Shown here: piece after piece, positions 1-11,097 of the stretch
How the letters are laid out: each line of letters begins with the position of its first letter
Numbering within the stretch: position 1 is the stretch's first letter
Assembly: GCA_001643675.2 (NCBI GenBank)
Contig: LSRY02000038.1
Span: 814,001-878,000, forward strand
Direction: 5' to 3'
DNA length: 64,000 bases
From: Monocercomonoides exilis
Taxonomy: Eukaryota; Preaxostyla; Oxymonadida; Polymastigidae
Notes under the pieces: model-generated
What the model was told of the DNA's origin: nothing
The model's database searches: none
Seen by the model: only the letters and a program-made list of their open reading frames with translations
Program-made: the position numbers and the translations under genes

Positions 1-742
1 CTGTAAATGTACTTGCATTTATTTTTACTTCAATTTTTTCCTTTTCATAACCTTCAATATCGATAACAGAATAATATTTTGTCTCTATCTTATATAAAAT
101 CAAATTTGACAATATCACTGTTTGCGCGTCAAAAATATGAAAAAGAGCATTCTCCGATGTTAATGAATTTGTTTCATCCGAGTACTCAACTGAGTCCATT
201 ATCAATGAGCATTCAGATGTGCGCAAAAGATTAAAGTCAATGTTGTTCCCTGTAGCTTCTGGTCGAATAAACCTGCAGTTACTAATTGTTAATACGGACA
301 GTTCACTATTTATCAAATAAAAAGATGCTTGATCCTCCGTTCTCAATGTTGTCGGAAAATGGAATGCCAAATGTTTGAATTCCGCATTGGCGTCACAAGA
401 AAAAAGAATACTTCCTGGATGAACGTTGCAATCAATTGCCACTTCGGTATTTCCCTTTCCATCGCTATTCACTCCTTCGATCGTAATTCCTTCGATCTTG
501 CCGAAAGTTATCGCTTCTGCAGTCAATGGGCTATCGTCATTAACAATTTTCATGTTGCATGCGCTATCGTTGGCCAGCAGATTATGTGCATTTTTCATAG
601 ATTTTTTTTCCCGCTTAATCTCCAATCCGTCGTTTTCTTCTTTCCCGCTTTGCTTCACATAAGCTGTTGTAATTGATTCAGATGGTTCTTCTTGTAAGTG
701 AATCGATGTCAAAATTTGGAAAAGAATAAGCACAAAAAACAT
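1..742 (-). CDS. Secreted beta-helix surface protein, 5' part (runs off left edge)
   Basis: The minus strand is open from an ATG at 742 to the window edge (about 247 codons). The N-terminus is a hydrophobic signal peptide (MFFVLILFQILTSI), almost identical to that of the intact paralogue at 48300-50819. A conserved block follows with ITIEGVNSDGNGN, EVAIDC and HPGS motifs, then short beta-helix-like rungs (LTISNCRFIRPE, LIMDSVEYSDE). The 20 bases before the ATG (AAAAAGGCTTTG...) also match the paralogue upstream. The product is probably an extracellular right-handed beta-helix protein, perhaps membrane-anchored by a C-terminus that lies outside the window. Function is unknown; similar repeat proteins are adhesin-like in other metamonads (inference). 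No intron is visible. The family relationship is certain from internal comparison; the biochemical role is not. Confidence 0.8.
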   Translation of the reverse strand, partial: MFFVLILFQILTSIHLQEEPSESITTAYVKQSGKEENDGLEIKREKKSMKNAHNLLANDSACNMKIVNDDSPLTAEAITFGKIEGITIEGVNSDGKGNTEVAIDCNVHPGSILFSCDANAEFKHLAFHFPTTLRTEDQASFYLINSELSVLTISNCRFIRPEATGNNIDFNLLRTSECSLIMDSVEYSDETNSLTSENALFHIFDAQTVILSNLILYKIETKYYSVIDIEGYEKEKIEVKINASTFT

Positions 743-1140
743 TCATCAAAGCCTTTTTGAAAAAATTATTGCTCTAGATCATTTATTCCGTTAATTAAAA
801 TTAGAAAATTGATATGAGAAAAATTTTTAACGTTTGTTTTAAAGCAAAAATTTGTTCAAAACTTTTTCTGCTATTATATCACAATGCGTGTATCCTTAAA
901 ACATCCACAAAGAAATGAATTGAATAATTATCCATATTAATTGTTAAATTTTAAAGTTTTGTGAACAAACATGTTTATTTTTTAGAAATAACAAAAGAGT
1001 CTTTATGAAACGAATGACTTTGATCATTGCTTTCATAATTAAATACTATGAATAGAAAAAATAGCTTAATAGTATTGGAAGTACTGTGGATAAAGATATG
1101 AAATTTTTAATGATAATTTATCGCAAAAGGAAAAGTTACA
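743..1140. other. AT-rich intergenic sequence upstream of the partial beta-helix gene
   Basis: No open frame with coding character, no repeat and no RNA gene was seen. It contains the upstream region of the minus-strand gene that starts at 742; a core promoter motif could not be identified. Confidence 0.5.
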
Positions 1141-2880
1141 CATTCAAATTGAAATGGATGAAAGCAGCAGCGTTCCGGAGAAGCACTAAATTAAATTCCA
1201 ATTCTGAAAATTAGAAAAAGAAGACTATGCTTTTGAAAATTTTGACGAAGATTTAGAAATTTTCATGTCTATTGAAGAAGAAAAAGATGAATTGTGCTTT
1301 CATAAAGTATCTGTGTCATAGAAATAATTTGTGAACTGAACTAGAAGATCCATTGCTGATGCTTCGAAAGACTTTGAGATGGATAGGAGTCAGCTGCGGC
1401 TAACGATTGCGTCAATGAGAGAATTCGCACACAATTTAGCATAAGCACTTGCACATACACAGCAAGGAATTTATACATAGAAATGAGGCTTGATTTTATT
1501 TTGAAACCACCTGCGAAAAGAAGCCTGACTCCATTTCATTTGGGCTCAAAGTGCTCAATCTTCTTCTTCTTCTCTATTTATTTATTTTGAAGCCCAAGAT
1601 TGAAGCAAGAGAAGTTCATAAATGAGGTTTATCTATCTGCGTATCTGTGCAATTATCACTCTGCTGTATTCATCACAAAAGGAGAAGAGATTCAAGCTCC
1701 ATTCCAATCATCTTACTTCTATTTATTTGTGGAAGCGATGCTTGGCCGTGCGATGAGACAGAAGGCAGACATCTTGGCGATGAAGAGCATTGCATTTGAA
1801 CTGGTGAACTGAGCTGGTTCTGTTTCCAAGGAAGACAAACAAACAAACAAAAAAGAAAGAAAGAAAGAAAGAAAGGCTAAAGCTGATTCAGAAGGCAGAG
1901 AAGGCGCCGCTGAACAAACTGAGGAGCGAAGGCAAAGAGAACAAAAGGAACTAGCACATTGACTACAGCATGAAATTCATTAGAAGCATTGCTGATCCAG
2001 TCACTCAGGAAAAGACCGCAAAGGTGGCTGCTTATTTGCACACTGCATTTCCAATCCACAAGATATTGCTTGATGGCACAATGAATCCTTCTCTACTCTC
2101 TCTGAGCTGTCTGTCATAAGCTCCTTCTGATGCGGACTGGCGAGTTTTTAAGAGAAGACGAGAAGTTGTGAGCGATGTTGTGTTGAGTTGTTCATTGATG
2201 CTTGCTTGATTCTAAAGATGTTCAAGCGCATGGAAGACGATGAGATTGAATGCATTCAGTTTCTGAACAAGATACAGACACAGCAGGCTATTTAGCAGAA
2301 GAAGACAAGAAAGATGGCTTCTTCTTCTTCTTCTTCTTCTTCCTCTTCTACACCCAATCGTCTCACTCTTCATTATGTATTTATTCGTTTACCCCGATTC
2401 ACAAATCGCACATTCTCTTCTCTATTGACAATGGCAGGCACAAATGAGATGTCAATGGTGTTTCATTCAGAGAACTATGTCTGTAATGACAATTGAATAG
2501 ACAAACTGAGTGATTGTGCTGTTGAACACACACTGCACAATTTGTGAAGAGCAGTTTGATGGTGTTGAGGAAGTGTATGGTGAAGTGTGTGGATAAGAAG
2601 AAGGTGGAGATTAAGAGATAAAGAGATAAGGAGAAAAGGAGAAAAGGCAACCTGATCGAAGAGAGGGAATTATTTTTGGATGGACTAACCAGACGAGCCA
2701 ATAAGATAACTTCTTCTTCTCATCAAAAGAAATGAATTTTTGTATCAATTGAGCTGCAGCTTTTATTCTTCTGATTGCCATTGTTATTCACTCATTCAGT
2801 TTCATAAAGGTGGCTGGATTTATCAGAATGGACTAATTTCACATTGCTCATTTGAGGTAGCAGAAGTACAGTATTAGACT
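1141..2880 (+). pseudogene. Decayed coding-like sequence, unidentified
   Basis: This stretch is less AT-rich than its flanks and has plus-strand fragments with coding-like composition, each broken by stops after 60-70 codons. Examples are a fragment at 1600-1812, an EQTEERRQREQKEL fragment near 1905, a MFKRMEDDEIECIQFLNKIQ fragment near 2220, and a poly-Ser tract at 2314-2350 made of TTC repeats like those in the intact giant genes. I do not recognise a family. Frameshifts and stops are too frequent for simple introns. The best reading is a dead gene of the same serine-rich, charged style; an unrecognised intron-rich gene is the alternative. Confidence 0.35.
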
Positions 2881-2923
2881 ATGAAAAGTGAAGGAAAAAC
2901 AATACAGCTTCATTTTGCTTTGT

Positions 2924-3746
<823 letters not shown>

Positions 3747-4391
3747 TCAAATTATCTGAACTGAATCAGAATGTTCTCAAAAGTCAGTTAATTGTTTTTA
3801 CAATTGAATTACATTTATGTTTTGAGCTTGATTGTGATTTTTGTGCATTTTAATTCAAAATACTAAAGGGAGAATCAGCGTTGTTTTAAAGTTTTTGCAT
3901 TTTTGATTTGAAGCCAACTTGATCTTTGTTTCGTCAATAAAGAATTTATTAAAAAGTTCAACTTTATTTTTCGTTCATACAAAAATGTATTTATATCAGA
4001 AATTAAAGTCAAAATTAAGATTTGAATGAAATCGTAAAAATATAATTTCAAAAATTTTTATTTGCTTTTTTTTGACTTATGAACATAGGTAATTGATTCA
4101 TTTTTTGTAAAGCTAAGATCATATTTTTTTGAAAGGACAATTATATCTTTTCAGTTGAATTTGTTTTATTCTTTATTTGTTTCATTTCAGATGAGAAAAA
4201 TTCAATAAAAATGAATGTTTTAATTTTAAATCATTTGAAAATTGCGAAATTATGTTTTTTTTTCCTGAAGATTTTCGTTTCTCGTAATATTTCAATTTTG
4301 AAGGTACTTTACAACAATGATTTACAGATTCAAAAAAATATAGATATTATTTATTAGATCTAAATTGATCGCAAAAAGATTGTTCCTCAAA
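3747..4391. other. AT-rich intergenic region upstream of the truncated beta-helix gene
   Basis: No coding, repeat or RNA signal was seen. It would contain the promoter of the gene at 4392. In-frame sequence extends upstream to 4365 but has no ATG there, so the gene start is taken at 4392. Confidence 0.5.
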
Positions 4392-5783
4392 ATGATTTGG
4401 AAATTTGTTATTTTACAAATTGCGATTTGTATTTTCTCGCAAAAAGAGCATCAAACAGGATTAGCAACCGTGTACGTGAGGCAAAACTGGGGTTTTATGA
4501 ACGATGGTTCAACCGTTAAAAAAGCAATTTCAAGTTTAAAAGTCGCAAACGAAAAACTGGATCAACATTCAAATTGTGAATTTGCTATTAAGATAGTTAA
4601 AGATACATCTCTTTTTACAGCGGATGCAGTCACATTTAACAAAGCTCAAAAAATAACAATTGAAGGAGTTAATAGCGATGGAAATGGCAATACTGAAGTT
4701 GCAATTGATTGTGACGTTCATCCAGGAAGTGATCTATTTACATGTGAAGGAACTGTGGAATTCAAATACTTGGCGCTTCATTTTCCCACAACATTGAGAA
4801 AAGAGAAAGAAAAATTTGAATACTATTCTTTGATAAATGGAGAAGGAGAATGGTTATCTATCAAAAATACAAAGTTTATGCGGCCTTCTAGAGCAGAAAA
4901 TAAAGTCGAAATTGCACTTGTTGAAGCCCACGGAGGGATTGTGATTATGGATACTGTTGAATGCACAAGTGAAACAGAAAACGTTATGTTTAAAAGATAT
5001 CCATTCTTCTTTTCATCAATCGCAGTTTTTCTGTCAAATTTGACATTTACTAAGATCGAAACAAACGCAAATTCTGTGATGTGCGCTTGGTATTATAAAT
5101 ACGAAAATATTGATGTTATGGTGAACAGAAGCACATTCTCAGAGTGCAAAGCCGATTTATATGGAGCGCTGTATGTTCATAGCTTTTTCAAAAAGAGCAC
5201 ATTTTCAATCGGAGATGGAGGTGCAACCACTTTTTCATCGTGCAGCAGTAATTATAAGAGTGGCTCTGGGGGATTATATCTGCAAATGTATAACATAGAA
5301 TCAGCAAATCAGATTAAATGGCCTTCAGATGGGAAGAATCTGATATTTAAAAATTGCACTGCTGGAGAAGGAGAGTCAAAAAGGAACATTGGATTATATA
5401 TCTATGGTTTAAATCAAAATCTATTTGAAGAATTATCATGTTCAATGAAGAGAAGTTTTGCAGCTAATTACACTCAAGAAGACAATTCTTGGTTCATTGC
5501 AGGATTTGACAGCATTTCCTTTAAAGAATTTGACTTTATTGCCCAGTTTTTAGAACATTCACCAAAGACTAAAACAGAAAACAGCACAGAAAAGGGATCA
5601 GAATCGAAAATTGAGCAGTCAAAAAGCAACTTGCAGGAAGGACATGACGTTTCGGAGAAAAAAATTGAAGAGGACGTTTACAGCTTCAAAATGAAAAAGG
5701 AGCAAGAGCAATCGAAAATAGAGGGAATGACGTTCAACAGCACAAACCCGATTTTAGGAGAATCGGAAGGCAAACAAGAGTAA
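4392..5783 (+). CDS. Secreted beta-helix protein, C-terminally truncated paralogue
   Basis: 463 codons from the first in-frame ATG. A signal peptide (MIWKFVILQIAICIFS) is followed by the family block ITIEGVNSDGNGN, EVAIDCDVHPGSDLF and FKYLALHFPTTL. Beta-helix rungs follow, such as TFSECKADLYGALYV, TTFSSCSSNY and LIFKNCTAGEGESKRN. The N-terminal ~370 residues align along their whole length with the first repeat unit of the protein at 48300. The C-terminus (from about residue 390) is a hydrophilic Lys/Glu/Ser-rich tail with no second beta-helix unit and no transmembrane segment. As read, it would be a soluble secreted protein. A relic of the family's usual membrane-anchored end lies 320 bp downstream, so this copy has probably lost its C-terminal half. 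It may be a functional secreted variant or an early pseudogene. Confidence 0.75.
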   Translation: MIWKFVILQIAICIFSQKEHQTGLATVYVRQNWGFMNDGSTVKKAISSLKVANEKLDQHSNCEFAIKIVKDTSLFTADAVTFNKAQKITIEGVNSDGNGNTEVAIDCDVHPGSDLFTCEGTVEFKYLALHFPTTLRKEKEKFEYYSLINGEGEWLSIKNTKFMRPSRAENKVEIALVEAHGGIVIMDTVECTSETENVMFKRYPFFFSSIAVFLSNLTFTKIETNANSVMCAWYYKYENIDVMVNRSTFSECKADLYGALYVHSFFKKSTFSIGDGGATTFSSCSSNYKSGSGGLYLQMYNIESANQIKWPSDGKNLIFKNCTAGEGESKRNIGLYIYGLNQNLFEELSCSMKRSFAANYTQEDNSWFIAGFDSISFKEFDFIAQFLEHSPKTKTENSTEKGSESKIEQSKSNLQEGHDVSEKKIEEDVYSFKMKKEQEQSKIEGMTFNSTNPILGESEGKQE

Positions 5784-6099
5784 TTCGCAGGAGCGTCTTT
5801 GTGCATATAAGTGGAGCAGAAGGAGGGGCAAATGCATTGATGATGATATTATCTCAGAATTCAAACATATGAAATTTTTTTTTTATCTTTCTGATGCTGA
5901 AGTCTGAGTTAATTATATCATTGGATGTATTACAAAATGCTCTTAAGTAATAATAATAATTATTGTTATTATAATTATTGTAGTGATTGGCATACGGTGG
6001 AATGCCAATAGAAATGCTCATTTATATGCTCAAAGGCTGCATCTCATATGCATCTTTCTGTTGATGGTAATCTTAAGATAAACAATGAGATCAATGTAC

Positions 6100-6412
6100 A
6101 TATTTACAGAAGATTTTGAATAGTTCTTCAAATCAGAAGATGCATTTGAGTTTGCGAATGAAGATGACAATTCGACAGATGGGTGGATTGTGGGAGCAAA
6201 AGATGGAGAATCTGAACAAGTGAATTTACATGAGAATAATGTGAAAGCAAAACAAGATTGAATCAAAAAAAGAAGAAGAAAAAGAAAAATTGAAGGAGCA
6301 ATTGCTGTTATTATTGTACCAATTGTGGTTGTCAGCAATTGTTGTCATCAAAAGGAAATAATCTGAAAGTTGAGAAGATTAAAGCAATGAACAGGAAATG
6401 AGAAAGAAGAGC
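6100..6412 (+). pseudogene. Relic of beta-helix protein C-terminus and membrane anchor
   Basis: Translation gives DFE-stop-FFKSEDAFEFANEDDN then STDGWIVGAKD, matching DAFEFANDYDNSTAGW of the intact paralogue. After a TGA comes AIAVIIVPIVVV, the counterpart of the transmembrane segment. After a frame change comes AIVVIKRK and a decayed EQEM tail. Interrupting stops are TAG near 6121, TGA near 6258, and several more after the membrane segment. The upstream ORF and this relic are the two ends of one former gene whose middle is deleted or scrambled. Confidence 0.8.
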
Positions 6413-7490
6413 GGAGTTGATTTCTTTCATTCTTTTTCTTTTTTTTTTGTGTGTGTGTGTATGTGTTAACTTTTTTGTTTTATTGAATTCTTTTTTCTTT
6501 TTTGAATTTATTCTTTTTTATACATACACGCGTGTTTTTACACCATATTATCCCTATCTCCTTTTTTTTAAATTTTTTTGTTATGCCTTTAATCAAAGTT
6601 AAAGTTATGCTAAGAATATTTGCAGATAAGAATTTTGTCTGAATGATATTATAAATCTCTGCATTTGCCTTTTATAGTTATGCAAGAAGTTATTAATGCT
6701 TGTTTTCACTTCACGGCTTTTATTAGAATTTCTTAAGTCACTTCATTGAAGCAAATAATTATCTATTAAAAAAAAAATGAATTTATTTCTGAAATTTTTT
6801 TACCGATGTCTAGAAATTGTTTTCAATAACAGCGGAATTAAATTTCAGTTTTTTGTTCTTCATTTGGACTTCTATTTTAATTTGAAAATAGTATTAATAA
6901 CAAATCTTCAATCTGAGATTTTTCAGGTTAAAAGAATGAAACAAGTCAATAATGAATTGCTTTTTAATTCTCAAAGAAATTGTTAAGATGTTGTATGTGA
7001 AGAAAAAATTATGATTTTGCAGATATTCTCTTTTATTGTTCCATCCAAATTGCTTTGAAACATCATCTCTTTCATAAAATTTTTATGAATGAAGATGTTT
7101 TCAAAATTCAAAAAAGGAAAAAGAATAAAAAAAAACGAAAAAATTAAATTTGTCTGAAGATAATAACAAAAAATAAACATCTAAAAAAAAATAATAATAA
7201 AACAAGCCATGCAACAATGTTACAATCCAACATATTCAAAAAATATTTCAAAAAAAAAACCTTCAAAAAAGGTTTTTTGATTTAAAAAGAAAAAAACTTA
7301 AAAAAAACCGAAATGTTACAAAGATAATTACAATCCATAAAAAGAAAATGACAGATTAAAAAAATAAAATAAAATAATGTTTAACAAAAATGTCTAACTT
7401 TATGTTTAACATAATTAAATTAAATTAAATTAAAAAATAGAATTAAAATAAAATAAAATAAAATTAATAAAATGAATTAAAAAAATATAT
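6413..7490. other. AT-rich intergenic region
   Basis: Contains T-rich and A-rich runs, a short GT repeat near 6450 and TAAAA/TTAAA pentamer runs at about 7415-7475, just downstream of the minus-strand UVRAG-like gene (probable 3' UTR and terminator side). Short ORFs here lack any coding character. Confidence 0.5.
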
Positions 7491-8675
7491 CTAAAACTCA
7501 GTTAAGTGTATCATCAGCTCCATCACAGACTCGCCCAGCTGCTGATGCAGAGCTGGCGGAAGGCCCACTTCTTTCCTCAGATACTCAACATCCAGCCAGA
7601 GAAGAAGAACAGCTGCTTGAAGTCTCTCTATCTCTTCTCTGGTGACGATGCGGTTGGAGAGGGAAGAAGAGGAAGAGGAAAAAGAGGAAGATTTTGAGGA
7701 AGGGGATTTGGAAGAAGAAGAAGAAGATAATGTTGATGAGTTTTGTGGTTTCTTCTGAGAAGCAGAAGAAGAAGAAGAAGAAGAATTTGAATTAGAAGAA
7801 GAACTAGAAGAAGAAGAAGAATGAGGATGAGGGCGAGGATAATACGAAGGAGGAGCAGTACAAACAGCAGAATCGTCTATGAAGAGAGGGAGGATGGGGC
7901 CGACGAGAGAAGAATGCTGAGAAAGATAGAGGAGAAGAGAGAAATTGGGAGGAGTGTCAGGAAAGAGGTGAGCGAAGGAAGAAGAAGAAGAAGTATTGGC
8001 GATTGGAATACGAGGAGGGGGAGGAGGAGGATGGGAAGAAGATAGAGAAGAGGAAGAAGAGGAAGAAAAAGGAGAAGAAGAAAGAGAAAGAGAAAGAGAA
8101 AGAGGGCGAGGAGATGAAGAAGATAATGAAGAAATAGAAGAAGAAGAAGAAGAAGAAGAATTAATTGTCCTTACAATCTGATTGCTCAACGAATAATTCC
8201 AATTCTTCATCAGATTTTTTGTATTTTTATTGAATTTTTTGTGAGATTTCAATTGAAAATGGAAAGGAGAAAAAAGAGGGTGAAAAACGAAGGGGAAGAA
8301 GTGATGAGAAGAAGGAAGAGAAGAAGATTGGCCTAAAATGACAGAAAGAGGAGTCTGGAAGGTGTAGCGGAGATAGGAATGAGAGGGAGAGGGAAAGGGA
8401 GAGGAGGAGGAGGAAGAAGAAGAAGATGATAACGGAGAATAAGAAGTAGACGACGAAGAAGAAGAAGAAGAATTATTTGCAGAAGAATTTGAATTATGAT
8501 CAGAGGAAGAATAAGGTGAATCAGAATGAGAAGAAGAAGAAATTGAAGAAGAAGAAGGAAGAGGAAGAATATTCCATTTGTGCGTGTGAGTGATGTTAGA
8601 GGCAAAAGAATATGATCTCTTTAAAATATCAGAAGAAGATGATGGTAAAGAATTAAAATACGAGGAGGAAGAAGA

Positions 8676-8712
<37 letters not shown>

Positions 8713-11055
8713 ATTTTATGATTATTATTCGCATTTGAATACAACAGGTGATTATCAGTAGAAATACTTGGAGGAGGAACAGGAGGGGCTGATCTTTCAC
8801 TGAAAGTTAGTCGACGACGAGGAGAATAAGAAATAATCTTTTTGATGGAAGAGAGAGAAGGAGGAGGGAGAGAAAAAGAAGAAGAGGAGGAGGAGGGAGA
8901 GGGAGAGTGAGAGGAAGAAAGAAGAGAAGAAGAAATGGAAGAAGAAGAAAGAGGAGAAGAGGAAGAAGATGAAGAAGAAGAAGACAATCCATTTTTCATT
9001 TGAACAAATCCTTTTCTTTCTTGAAGAGTGGTTGAGCGATGAACAAGCGTCCAATTTGACTCTTTTCCATTCGATTTATTCTCTTTTGTTATATTTTCAT
9101 TGAATTTATAATTATCAAATTTATTTGATGTTTGTGTGTTTATTGAAGAGGAGGAAGAAGAAGGAGAAGAAGGAGGAGAAGAAGATGAGGAAGACTTTTT
9201 AGAAGAAGGAGGAGGAGGAGGAGAAAGAAAGGGGGAAAGAGAAGGAGAAAGAGCATAAGGAGAAGAAGAAGATGATGATGATGAGGAGGAGGAGGAGGAA
9301 TTAATGTTTTCATATGAAGAAGAAGAAGAAGAAGAAGAAGAAGAAGAAGGTGAAAAAGAAGAAGAAGAATCAATAAAAGAAGAATTCTTCATGTTTTCAT
9401 TGATTTCTGGAATGAAATGATTTGTTTGTGGAGAATTTGAAGAGAAAGACGGAAGACGCAATTGAGAAGAGAGAGAAGGAGGAGGAGAAGGAGAAGGTTT
9501 GATAGAAGAAGAAGAAAGAGAAGAAGAAGAAAGAGAAGAAGAAGAAAGAGAAGAAGAAGAAAGAGAAGAAGAAGATGAAGAAGAGGAGAAAGAGGAAGAA
9601 GAAGAAGGAGAAAGAGGAGGAGGATAAAGAGAAGAAGAAGAAGAAGAAAGATTATAACAATTGCTATTTTTTCGTTTTATTCTAATTTCATTGATGAAGC
9701 AAGGCTCGATTATTCTTTTTCTGCTGTTGATTTCAGCTAGCAAAGCAGTAACTAATCTTTTTGAAGGCAAAATTTGAATGTTGTTTGTCTTATTTTTGGA
9801 GGAAAAAAAGGACAATTTTGATTTTTGTGGAGATAAAGAGGAAGAAGAAGAAGAGGAGGAGGAGGAGGAAGAAGAAGAAAGAGGTGAAGAAGAGGTTGAA
9901 GAAGAATATGAAGAAGAAGAAGATGATGATGATGACGATGACGATGACATCTTCACATTTTCTCTTTCTCTTCCTTTTTCTCCTTCCTTCTTCATTTCCT
10001 TCTTCATTTCCTTCTTCTCTTCTCGTTTCCCTTCTCTTTTCCCTCCATTGTTCAGCCCTCCCTTCATAGTTAATCTATCTAACACACAATTAAACAGCCC
10101 ATCATCCAAATAGCCAGAAAGAGAAGAATAAAAAGAAGAAGTTAATTTTATTCCTCTTTTTCTCGTGGCAAAAATGAGAGAAGAAGAAGAAGAAGGGAAG
10201 ATGGGATGAGGAAGAGGGAGGAAGAGGAAAAGAGAAAGAAGATGAATGAGATGGGAAAGATAGCCAAGAGATGTGGAGAGACGAGAGAAAGAAGAGAGAG
10301 AAAGAGGAGGAAGAAGAGAAAGAAGAAGAGGGGACAGAGAAGAAGAGGAGGAAGAAGAAGAAAGGGAAGAAGAGGAAGAAGAAAGAGAAAGGGAAGAAGA
10401 AGATGATTTTGATGATGAAACAAAAGAAGAAATAGAAGAAGAAGAAGAAGAATGTTTTGAAAGAATTATTATGCTTTTATCTTCATCTTCTTCTTCCTTT
10501 TCTTCTTCTTTCTCTTTATTTCTTTCTCTTTCCATGCTCATTTCTTCAATTCTCTCCATTGCTGATTGAGGAAGAGGGCAAAATAATGAAGAATATCTTA
10601 ATTTGTGAAAGGAAGAAGAGGAAGAAGAGGAAGAAGAAATAAATGGAGGAGAAGAAGAAAAAGAATTAAATGAAGAAGAAGAGGAAGAGGAGGAAGAAGA
10701 AGAAGAGAAAGAAAAATGAGATTGATTGAAAATGTCAGTTGGACGAAGAAAAGAGAAATAATGTTTGTAGAAGGAAGAAGAGGAGGAGGAAGAAGAAGAA
10801 AGAGAAGAAGAGAGGGAAGAAATGGAAGAGGAGAGAGAAAGAGAAAGAGAAAGAGAAGAAGAAGAAATAATTTTGAAGTTTTTTGAGTTTTGATTGAATT
10901 TTCTAAGTTTTGGAGAAGAATAACACTCTTTTTGAGGAGAAAAGGAAGAAGAAAGAGAAGAAGAAGAAGAAGAAGAGAAAGAATTTAATGGAGAAGAAGA
11001 AGAAGAAGAAGAAGAAGAAGAAGAAGAAGAAGAAGAAGAAGAAGAAGAAGAAGAA

Positions 11056-11097
<42 letters not shown>

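Noticed and set aside
329-676. Plus-strand 115-codon ORF at the left edge
   Set aside because: Antisense of the beta-helix gene; the minus strand matches the intact paralogue codon by codon.
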